Positions 35,031 to 43,415 of a DNA stretch of 64,000 nucleotides are shown here, piece after piece. The stretch spans positions 1-64,000 of the forward strand of contig JARLHA010000069.1 of NCBI GenBank assembly GCA_031292485.1, in the 5' to 3' direction. Under the pieces are notes generated by a model that saw only the letters and a list, made by a program, of their open reading frames with translations, was not told the DNA's origin and made no database searches. Position 1 is the stretch's first letter; the number at the start of each line of letters is the position of its first letter. The DNA comes from Mucilaginibacter sp. Lineage in GTDB: Bacteria > Bacteroidota > Bacteroidia > Sphingobacteriales > Sphingobacteriaceae. A program made the translations under genes and the position numbers.

Positions 35031-35795
35031 ATGAAATATCCAGTATTACTCGCCGCATTGTTGGCAGGCACTTCTTTTATGGCAAATGCGCAACAGGCAA
35101 AACCTGAAGATACCGAAGTTTGGGAACCGGTTCCCAAAGTGGTGACCCCGGCCGCCAGGCCCGGTGATGCGCCATCGGATGCGATCATTTTATTTGATGG
35201 CACCAACCTTGACCAATGGGTGCAAAACAATGATGGCTCGCCAGCTAAATGGGATGTGAAAGACGGCGTCCTTACCGTAAACAAAAATTACGGCAATATT
35301 GAAACCAAAAAAGCCTTTACCAATTACCAGCTCCATATTGAATGGCGCGAACCTGTGGGCCTTGAAGGTACCGGGCAGGGCCGTGGCAACAGCGGTGTGT
35401 TTTTAGCCTCGATAGGCAAAGGCGACGCAGGGTATGAACTGCAGGTTTTGGATCCCTACAACAATAAAACCTATGTAAATGGCATGGCGGGCAGTATTTA
35501 CAAACAGGCTATCCCATTGGCCAACCCCGGAAGGCCAAACGGCGAATGGCAAACCTACGACGTGATCTGGACCGCCCCCACCTTTAATACAAATGGTACT
35601 GTTAAAACAAAAGCACGCGTAACCGTATTGTTTAACGGTGTATTGGTTGAAAATAATTTCGAATTATGGGGTCCAACTTTATACATTGGTAAGCCCGAGT
35701 ACAAAGCTCACGGCGCGGCTCCTATCAAATTACAGGCCCACGGCGATAAAAGCATCCCGCTTAGCTACCGTAACATTTGGGTAAGGGAGTTATAA
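35031..35795 (+). CDS. DUF1080 (3-keto-disaccharide hydrolase family) protein
   Basis: 254 residues. Signal peptide MKYPVLLAALLAGTSFMANAQ, then one DUF1080 concanavalin-like beta-sandwich: IILFDGTNLDQWVQ, WDVKDGVLTV, NYQLHIEWREP, GNSGVFL, GYELQVLDPYNN and the closing SYRNIWVREL. The Pfam family is now described as 3-keto-disaccharide hydrolase, which directly supports the proposed chemistry of the locus. It is probably periplasmic and acts after C3 oxidation to cleave or hydrate 3-keto-glycosides. The gene is flanked by word arrays on both sides. Confidence 0.9.
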   Translation: MKYPVLLAALLAGTSFMANAQQAKPEDTEVWEPVPKVVTPAARPGDAPSDAIILFDGTNLDQWVQNNDGSPAKWDVKDGVLTVNKNYGNIETKKAFTNYQLHIEWREPVGLEGTGQGRGNSGVFLASIGKGDAGYELQVLDPYNNKTYVNGMAGSIYKQAIPLANPGRPNGEWQTYDVIWTAPTFNTNGTVKTKARVTVLFNGVLVENNFELWGPTLYIGKPEYKAHGAAPIKLQAHGDKSIPLSYRNIWVREL

Positions 35796-35799
35796 TTTG

Positions 35800-35975
35800 G
35801 TTCATAGTTGATGGTTAATGGTTCATAGTGCCAAAACAATTTTGTTGAAACACGGTTAAAAACCATGAACTATTTTGAATGAACTTCATTATAAACTTGT
35901 TCGTTATTGATAGTTCATAGTTTAAGCTCAACGTTGAAGCTAACTATGAACTATCAACCATGAACCATGAACTGT
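35800..35975. repeat. GTTCATAG inverted word array
   Basis: Left words GGTTCATAGTTGATGGTTAA and TGGTTCATAGTG are mirrored by AACTATGAACTATCAACC and ATGAACCATGAACTG on the right, with smaller mirrored words between. The whole gap could fold into a long imperfect hairpin. Confidence 0.7.
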
Positions 35976-35982
35976 TCCATCT

Positions 35983-38439
35983 ATGAAAAAAACATCGCTG
36001 TTACTGGCCGCATTCATCCTGTTTGCTGCTCAATTAAATGCCCAGGCTACCAAAGCGCCTGCTTATCCGCTAATCAATCATAACCCTTACTTCAGTATCT
36101 GGTCATTTTCAGATACACTGAACGCGGCTTCAACCAAACATTGGACAGGCAAAAACCAATCGCTGATCGGGTTGATAAAAGTGGATGGCGCTACTTACCG
36201 GTTTATGGGCAGGGAACCTCTGTACTACAAAACATTGATACCCGCCGCTGATGAAACGCAATGGCAGGGTTCATACATGGAAACAGAACCTTCAGGCGAT
36301 TGGACCGGAGTTACCTACGACGACAGCAAATGGAAGACAGGAACTGCCCCTTTTACAGATGACAAGCGACAAGCGCAAACCTTATGGACAAGCAAGGATA
36401 TTTGGGTACGGCGCAAATTTAATTTTTATAATACCGATATCAATAAGTTGATTTTAAAGCTTTATCATGATGACAATGTTGAAGTTTATTTAAACGGTGA
36501 GAAAATATACAACACCACAGGCTGGACGAGCGATTTTAAAATGATCCCGCTGAAAGAAAAAATTAAAAATAAATTAAAGCAGGGCGAAAATGTACTGGCC
36601 ATCCATTGTGCCAATACTGCAGGCGGAGCCTACCTGGATGCCGGGCTGGTGGACGAACTAAAACCCATGGCCAGCGATATATTATTGGCCAAACAAAAAA
36701 GTGTTGTGGTAAATGCCACCCAAACCATTTATGATTTTAAATGTGTGGGGATTGACCTTGAAGTTACCTTCACTTCGCCCTTGCTGATGAATGACCTGGA
36801 TGTTTTTTCGAGGCCGGTTTCTTACATCAGTTATAAATTAAAAGCCAATGACGGGCGCAGCCATGATGTGAAAGTGTTCCTCGGCGCTTCAACCGATATC
36901 GCTGTTAACACGCCTTCACAGGAAGTCTCAGCAAAGAAATATATTGCATCGGGATTGTCTGTTTTAAAAGCCGGAACCACAAGTCAGCCTGTTTTAAAGA
37001 AAAAAGGCGACGACCTGAGGATTGATTGGGGTTATATGTATGTGGCGGTACCCAATTCAAAAAATGCAGTTCAATATATAACTCCGGAGGAAGGCGCCCT
37101 GGGCTCATTCCTGTCAAAAAAATACACTTCTGCCACCGGTAAAGGCAAACAGCTATCCCTGAATACGGTATGGAGCTTTGGCAGCGTAGGTACAGCGCCG
37201 GTTGAAAAATTTGTTGAGGTGGGATACGATGACCGCTATTCGGTTCAATATTTTGGGCAGAATTTAAAATCGTGGTGGAATGCCGATGGTAAAGAAACCA
37301 TCGAAAAAGAATTAAACCGTGCAGCAATTGATTATCCATCCGTGATAAAAAAGTGCGACAGCTTTAATAAAAGTATGTTTGCTGATGCCCTCAAAGCAGG
37401 TGGCAAACATTATGCTGATTTGTGTGTATTGGCTTACAGGCAAAGTATTGCAGCCCACCAGCTTTTAAAAAGCCCGAAAGGGGAGATCCTTTTTTTATCC
37501 AAAGAAAACTTTAGCAATGGTTCTATTAATACAGTAGATGTTACCTATCCTTCGGCGCCCTTGTACCTCATTTATAACCCGCATTTGCTGGAAGGGATGC
37601 TGAATGGTATTTTCCAATATTGTGAAAGCAGCGCCTGGCCTCATAATTTTGCCGCACATGATTTAGGAACGTACCCGCTGGCAAACGGCCAGACTTACGG
37701 CGAAAATATGCCGGTTGAAGAATCGGGCAATATGATCATCCTTACCGCGGCGATTGTAAAAGCCGAAGGAAATGCTAACTATGCCAAAAAGCATTGGAAA
37801 ACATTAACAAAATGGGCTGCATATTTAAGCATAAATGGCGTTGACCCAGGTAACCAGTTATGTACAGATGATTTTGCCGGCCACCTGGCCCGCAATGCCA
37901 ACTTATCAGTAAAGGCTATTGTTGCGCTTGGTGCTTATGCAGACATGGCCAATAAACTGGGCAAAAGGGCTGCAGCAAAAAATTACAGGAATTTTGCCCT
38001 GGCAGCGGCTGGTAAATGGCAAACCCTTGCGCAGGCAGGCGATCATTATAGCCTGGTTTTTGGAAGCAAGGATAGCTGGAGCCAGAAATATAACCTGGTT
38101 TGGGATAAAGTTTTAGGCCTTAAATTGTTTCCGCCGGCCGTTTATAAAACAGAGATCAACTATTATCTCACCAAACAAAATACTTTCGGCCTGCCGTTGG
38201 ATAGCCGTAAAACCTATACCAAATCCGACTGGATCTTATGGAGTGCCGCGCTTGCCGATAATCCCAAAGATTTTAAAGCCCTAATCGATCCTGTTTATAA
38301 ATACGCAACCGAAAGCCCAACCCGTGTGCCCTTAAGCGACTGGCACGAAACAACCGATGGTAAAATGGTGGGTTTCCAGGCCCGCAGTGTGGTTGGAGGA
38401 TATTTTATGAAAATGCTGGAAGATAAATGGGTGAAATAA
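35983..38439 (+). CDS. secreted DUF4965/DUF5127 'glutaminase' family protein
   Basis: 818 residues. Signal peptide ending LNAQ, a DUF5127-like N-domain (PLINHNPYFSIWSFSDTLN), and an inserted beta-sandwich (about 100-225; WVRRKFNF, DDNVEVYLNGEKIY, GENVLAIHCAN), which looks like a galactose-binding-type module. Then come the DUF4965 and DUF1793 regions with an alpha/alpha-toroid look (CVLAYRQSIAAHQL, AHDLGTYPLANGQ, MPVEESGNMIIL). The family is named after fungal glutaminase A, but in bacteria it often sits in carbohydrate loci, and the toroid resembles glycoside hydrolase folds. In this locus a role on a glycan or glycoside is at least as likely as amidase activity. It is the last plus-strand gene of the locus. 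Confidence 0.8.
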   Translation: MKKTSLLLAAFILFAAQLNAQATKAPAYPLINHNPYFSIWSFSDTLNAASTKHWTGKNQSLIGLIKVDGATYRFMGREPLYYKTLIPAADETQWQGSYMETEPSGDWTGVTYDDSKWKTGTAPFTDDKRQAQTLWTSKDIWVRRKFNFYNTDINKLILKLYHDDNVEVYLNGEKIYNTTGWTSDFKMIPLKEKIKNKLKQGENVLAIHCANTAGGAYLDAGLVDELKPMASDILLAKQKSVVVNATQTIYDFKCVGIDLEVTFTSPLLMNDLDVFSRPVSYISYKLKANDGRSHDVKVFLGASTDIAVNTPSQEVSAKKYIASGLSVLKAGTTSQPVLKKKGDDLRIDWGYMYVAVPNSKNAVQYITPEEGALGSFLSKKYTSATGKGKQLSLNTVWSFGSVGTAPVEKFVEVGYDDRYSVQYFGQNLKSWWNADGKETIEKELNRAAIDYPSVIKKCDSFNKSMFADALKAGGKHYADLCVLAYRQSIAAHQLLKSPKGEILFLSKENFSNGSINTVDVTYPSAPLYLIYNPHLLEGMLNGIFQYCESSAWPHNFAAHDLGTYPLANGQTYGENMPVEESGNMIILTAAIVKAEGNANYAKKHWKTLTKWAAYLSINGVDPGNQLCTDDFAGHLARNANLSVKAIVALGAYADMANKLGKRAAAKNYRNFALAAAGKWQTLAQAGDHYSLVFGSKDSWSQKYNLVWDKVLGLKLFPPAVYKTEINYYLTKQNTFGLPLDSRKTYTKSDWILWSAALADNPKDFKALIDPVYKYATESPTRVPLSDWHETTDGKMVGFQARSVVGGYFMKMLEDKWVK

Positions 38440-38612
38440 ACTATGTTTTGCATTGCAATGAATGCTGTAGGGGGCAGGGCGAATAGGCTTTTCCAAAAAT
38501 TAATCTCGTCATTATACAAGCCGGTGCATTTATAATTGATTTTTAAGCGGGAGTATTAAAAAAAAATATAAATCACTTTATTATACATAATTTTATATTA
38601 TCATAATATTTT

Positions 38613-41396
38613 ATGACAGCATTTGATAGCTGCTGGATTTATTTATTGGCTCCCCATTTTTGTCGCGTGAAAATTTGTAAATATTTTACAACAACAATTC
38701 TTCTATTTATTTCGGTAGCATGCTTTTCCCAAAATCAAAACCTGAAGTTTGAACATATCGGGACCGCAGAAGGCCTGTCGCAAATAACTGTTAACTGTAT
38801 TATACAGGATAACCAGGGCTTTATGTGGATTGGAACCAGGGATGGCTTAAACAAGTATGACGGCTATAAATTCACTACTTACCGCTATGATCCGGCTGAT
38901 AAAAATACAATTAGCAGCAATTTTATTCAGGATATTGCAAAAGATAAAGAAGGCAATTTATGGATGGCTACCCTTAATGGGATAAATAAGTACGATATAA
39001 AATTGAACCTATTTACGAGGTATTTGCATAATAGTAACAATCAAAATAGTATTTCAAGTAACAATACCAACAAACTGGTATTTGACAGCAATGATAATTT
39101 ATGGATAGGAACTGAGGGCGGCGGTTTAGACTTTTTCGATATCAAAAAAAATAAGTTTACACATTACATGCACACTAACCCCGGCGCAAACAGCATTGGC
39201 GATAATAATGTGCGGACAATATTTGAGGATTCCGGGGATAACCTGTGGATCGGGACGTTATCAGCAGGATTGGAGTATTTTAATAAAAAAGCGAATACAT
39301 TTTCAACGTTTAAACATTTCCAATCAGATCAGGGCACGATATCCGCAAACGATGTTACGTGTATTTTTGAAGATAAAAAACATCATATCTGGGCCGGCAC
39401 GAGAGGGGCCGGCCTTAATTTATTTGATCCTTTAACCCGGAAATTTAAGCACTATAAACACGATGATAAAAACGCTCACAGTATCGTTGGTAACAATATA
39501 CTAAGTTTAAATGAAGATGATGATGGTAACTTATGGGTTGGCGTTGAAAATGCCGGTTTAAGTATTCTTGATGAGCAAACAGGGCAATTTAGCAATTACC
39601 GGCATGATGATTTCGACCGTTACAGCTTAAGCGACAATTCTATTTATACAATATACGGCGACAGGTTAGGCAACATGTGGTTAGGTGCTTTCAGCGGGGG
39701 CATCAATCTTTTCAAGGGAACTAACAAAAGCTTTAACTATTATGCGCATAATTCTTCGCCAAACAGCTTGTCAAATAATTTTGTACTCGGCTTTTGTGAA
39801 GATGCGTCACATAATATCTGGATAGGTACCGATGGGGGTGGGGTAGATAAATTTAATCCTAATAGCGGTACTTTCACTCATTTTAAAAAAGACTCAGTTA
39901 ACAAAAATAGTATTTCGGGCAACTATGTTGTAGTTGTTAACCATGATGATGCCGGGAATTTATGGATGGGTACCTGGGCTGATGGCATCAGCATTCTGAA
40001 TGCTAAAACCCACAGGTTTAGCTATCTTAAACATGATCCGGCCAATCCTAATAGTTTGAGCGGAAATAATATTTACGCAATTACGTTTACCAGTGACAAA
40101 AAAACCTGGATCAGTACATTTTTTGCCGGGATGGACATGTACGATAAAGAAACGAACACGTTTAAGCAGTATAAATTTGATGCCAATGATCCGCAGAGTT
40201 TAAGCAGCGATATGGTATTTTGCATCATGGAAGACAGGAGGAAAAATCTGTGGGTCGGAACCACTGGAGGCGGGCTTGATCTTTTAGATAGAAATACCGG
40301 CAAATTCACGCGATTTCTGCATCACGACAATGGTAACAGCATCAGCGACAATACAGTGCAGGATATTTTTGAAGACCATAATGGTGATTTATGGCTAAGC
40401 ACATTTGATGGCCTGAACCTTTTTAACCCCAAAACCCGGCGGTTTAAAGTTTTTGGCAAAAAAGATGGTCTGCCCGGCGATATCGTTTATTCAGTTAAAG
40501 AGGATAATAATAAAAACCTATGGATCAGTACCAATAACGGGATATCCGAATACGACCCGTTAACAAATGATTTTAAAAATTACACAACGGAGGATGGGTT
40601 ACAGGGCGGTGAATTTAAGCCCCATTCAGGCTTAAAAGCAAGTGATGGCAGCCTATATTTTGGCGGTGTAAACGGATTCAATTCGTTTAGCCCCGGTCAG
40701 ATATTAAAATCCCGGGGATTTTCGCCGTTGATAATAACGGGGTTCGATTTGTTTAATAAACCTATCGCCATAACAAAAAACAACAACCAGTTGTCTTCGC
40801 TAAAAGAAGATATTTCGTATACCAAAGCTGTTTCTTTGTCTTATAAGCAGTCGGTGTTTTCCCTGGAGTTTACTGCGCTTGATTTTGCATCACCACGCAA
40901 AAAGAGTTACGCATACATATTGGAAGGATTTGATAGAGACTGGAATTACGTCGGTAACCGCAACACGGCCTTATATACCAATATCCCACCCGGAAACTAC
41001 ACCTTTAAAATGAAGTACCAAAACCCTGCCGGCTTATGGTCGTCAGCTTCTTCAGGATTGCAGCTTACCATTGTCCCACCATTTTGGTTAACCTGGTGGT
41101 TTGAGGCTTTGGCCTCAATTTTTGTGATTGGCAGCGTTTTGGGCTGGTTCAGGATGCGGATTCAGCTGATAAAGTCGCAAAAGCTTATTGTGGAAAAGGA
41201 GGTTGAAGAGCGAACCCTTAGCCTTGCCAAAAAGACAATCGAGGAAAGGGAATCCCGCAGAGCGGCTGAAAAGGCATTTAAAAAAGCTGAGAACGCCAAT
41301 AAAGCCCTGGCTAACATTGCTTTTATCCAGGCTCATGAAATAAGGAAGCCGCTTGCCTCAATAATGGGCTTGATAAATGTAATTAGGGTCTGCTGA
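38613..41396 (+). pseudogene. propeller sensor histidine kinase, 3' end displaced by an insertion sequence
   Basis: An N-terminal export signal, then some 12 or more regulator-propeller repeats (MWIGTRDGLNKYDGYKF type), a Y_Y_Y domain, one membrane helix (about 825-845), a coiled coil, and the first helix of a HisKA-type dimerisation domain with H908 (AHEIRKPLASIMG). The GTG at 38667 (MKICKYF) gives the signal peptide directly and matches the GTG start of the paralogue at 43416, so 38667 is likelier than the ATG at 38613. The frame ends at 41396 only because of the insertion sequence starting at 41386. Joining 41385 to 43069 restores the frame with 38 more codons to TAA at 43184 (962 aa from the ATG, 944 from the GTG). 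Even intact it has no ATPase domain. Confidence 0.88.
41380..41385. repeat. target-site duplication, left
   Basis: TAATTA, identical to 43063-43068 on the other side of the insertion sequence. Confidence 0.8.
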
Positions 41397-43062
41397 AAAA
41401 CTCAGATAGCCAAATATTCATATTTTTCGGCATAGAGCAATTGTATTAGCCATATTTTGAATACTTGTTTCAGTTTTGCGACAGTTTGAGCCATTGCTGA
41501 AAAACTCCCGTATATTTTTTTTAACGATAGACATAAAGATGCTATCCCGGCCAGTTTGACCAGGTTAAGCACCAGGAAGATGCAGGCAATCCATGATTCA
41601 CTGGTATTTTTCAGACGGGCCCTGATATTATCTAAGCCATAAGCTGTTTTTGCCTGTCCGAATTTACCTTCAACCGGGTTCCTTTCTCCCGGTCTTACGT
41701 GTTCTTTATCCACTGCCGATGGTCTCCCGAGTGGTTTGGCCAGCAGCCGTATCCCTTTTCCCTTTAGATATTTCCTGTTTTCCCTGCTGCAATAAATCTG
41801 GTCAGCTAAAACCTCCTTTGGGTAATAGCCAAAGCGTTGCCGGTATTGCTCCACATATCCTATCAGATGGCTGCCTTCATTAAAGGCATTCCAGCTAATC
41901 TCATCTAAAAATGCGTAACCATCCACCAATGAAAGATGAACTTTAGCGCCGAATTCTACTTTGGCATTAGTTTTACCCCGTACAATGGGTCTTACATGGG
42001 GTTGATGGATACTTACAATTCTATCGTCTACAGAATGTTCCCGTGCATCAAACATCTTTTTCTGTTGCTGATAAAGCAGATGAATAACCATCAGGTACTT
42101 CTGCTCACGGTGATCAAGCGGGAAGATGGGGCATTTATCCAGCAATTTATCAATGCTTTTGAGGTTCCTGGCAAGATAACGGAGTTGTTTGCCTGCTCCT
42201 TTGCGTATCTCCTTTCGGGATTTGTTCTTCTTTTGGGCGATCTTCAGGAACTGTTTTCTTGCTTCTTTTCTGTAAGTGCGCGGCTTCTTGGAGTGTAAAA
42301 CCTTTTTATAGATCACATCGATGAGCTCCTGGGACTTCTCTCTTGCCTCGGATAGCAGCCCTAAATCGGTTGGGTAGGCGATATCCTGCGGACAGGCCGT
42401 GGCATCAAACAGAACACGCCCTTTATGCGTTATCGGCTCCGTGCTTTGTTCTTCATTTGTTACTGTACCGGCTGGCTGATGCCCTGTACCCGGACCATCA
42501 TTTCCTTCGTCTTTTTTTGTTTTTGTTTCGGATGTCTTATCTGCCATATCTTGATGCAGCGCGTGGATCCTTGCATTAATGGCACCTATCTGTTCCATAC
42601 CCATTCGGGAGCGGAACTCTATAAATAACGATGCATCAAAAGGCGGTTCCGGGTTAAAGCTTGAATAACCCAGAAAATACTGCATATACATGTTCTCTGC
42701 TATCTGGGCAACTGTTTCCCGGTCATCAAGGTTGCACATGTGTTTAATAATGAGCGAACCGATTACTATCCGTGGACTTATCGGCGGCCTGCCTGTATGG
42801 CTTATGCCAACCGCTTTGGTATAAATATTGCATACCTCATCCCATGGTATCTTGCCCGCTAACACTACCCAGCGGTTCGATGCACTAAGCTTTTGTGAAA
42901 ATGGGGTCTCGAATCCCGACAGCACTAATTGGCCTGGGCTGACAAAGGGAGGCGGCGATGCACGCTTTTTGGAACCTTTTTGCATTTTTCCTTGCACTTG
43001 ATTCCCCTAATTTCGCCATAACTCCCTTTATTTCAAAATAAAACCTGTTTATCAGCAGACCC
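41386..43062. mobile_element. insertion sequence, 1677 bp, IS5/IS1182-like
   Basis: The ends GGGTCTGCTGAAAAACT (left) and GGGTCTGCTGATAAACAG (right, complement) are imperfect inverted repeats with 11 identical outer bases. A 6-bp TAATTA duplication flanks it. One transposase gene fills nearly the entire element. Sharp ends, an intact transposase and the intact reading frame of the host gene after excision in silico all indicate a recent insertion. Confidence 0.92.
41402..42997 (-). CDS. DDE transposase of the insertion sequence
   Basis: 531 residues. N-terminal DUF772-type domain (PPISPRIVIGSLIIKHMCNLDDRETVAQIAENMYMQYFLG), then the DDE catalytic core: first Asp in RVLFDATACPQDIAYPTD, second Asp in VLADQIYCSRENR, and Glu in NPVEGKFGQAKTAYGL. 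A Lys/Arg-rich insert lies at about 230-280. This belongs to the IS5/IS1182-type transposases common in Bacteroidota. The stop codon lies 16 bases from the left end of the element. All three catalytic residues are present, so it should be active. Confidence 0.93.
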   Translation of the reverse strand: MQGKMQKGSKKRASPPPFVSPGQLVLSGFETPFSQKLSASNRWVVLAGKIPWDEVCNIYTKAVGISHTGRPPISPRIVIGSLIIKHMCNLDDRETVAQIAENMYMQYFLGYSSFNPEPPFDASLFIEFRSRMGMEQIGAINARIHALHQDMADKTSETKTKKDEGNDGPGTGHQPAGTVTNEEQSTEPITHKGRVLFDATACPQDIAYPTDLGLLSEAREKSQELIDVIYKKVLHSKKPRTYRKEARKQFLKIAQKKNKSRKEIRKGAGKQLRYLARNLKSIDKLLDKCPIFPLDHREQKYLMVIHLLYQQQKKMFDAREHSVDDRIVSIHQPHVRPIVRGKTNAKVEFGAKVHLSLVDGYAFLDEISWNAFNEGSHLIGYVEQYRQRFGYYPKEVLADQIYCSRENRKYLKGKGIRLLAKPLGRPSAVDKEHVRPGERNPVEGKFGQAKTAYGLDNIRARLKNTSESWIACIFLVLNLVKLAGIASLCLSLKKIYGSFSAMAQTVAKLKQVFKIWLIQLLYAEKYEYLAI

Positions 43063-43184
43063 TAATTAAAGCCAATGATTACGAATTTGACCCGGAATGT
43101 CTTTTAAAACTTGAAAAAGCCTGCGAAGAACTTGACGAAAAAATACACGCTGTGCTGTCACAAATTGAGAAAAGATACGAGTAA
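43063..43184 (+). pseudogene. displaced 3' end of the propeller sensor kinase
   Basis: After the second TAATTA copy, codons from 43069 continue the frame of the gene at 38613 and end at TAA 43182-43184. The encoded tail begins KANDYEFDPECLL and ends SQIEKRYE, the second helix of a HisKA-like four-helix-bundle domain. No ATPase domain follows; the next gene starts at 43416. Confidence 0.88.
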
Positions 43185-43415
43185 ATTTTTATGTTTTAAA
43201 TCTCTTGCATGAACCTTTCTGCCAGTTTACCGATATGGTTAGAACAATTCATCCATCTTTTAATTTTCACTAAAATGTTTGGAATTTTTATTTGTATTAT
43301 TAACTAATAAATAAAAAATACTTCTAAATTAGCATAATCTAATCTATTTTTACAGCTATAGCCAATTATATCCGTAGTTAATTGGATCTGGCCTTTAGAA
43401 CCATTATTTCATAAA

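Noticed and set aside
15468..38439. Reading the locus as a classical polysaccharide utilisation locus
   Set aside because: No SusC/SusD pair and no recognisable glycoside hydrolase or lyase is present; the barrel protein at 10164 is on the other strand, has no SusD neighbour and is separated by a kinase gene.
38613..38666. ATG at 38613 as the true start of the first propeller kinase
   Set aside because: It would add 18 residues before the signal peptide; the GTG at 38667 gives a normal signal and parallels the GTG start of the paralogue. The longer coordinates are kept only because the choice is not proven.
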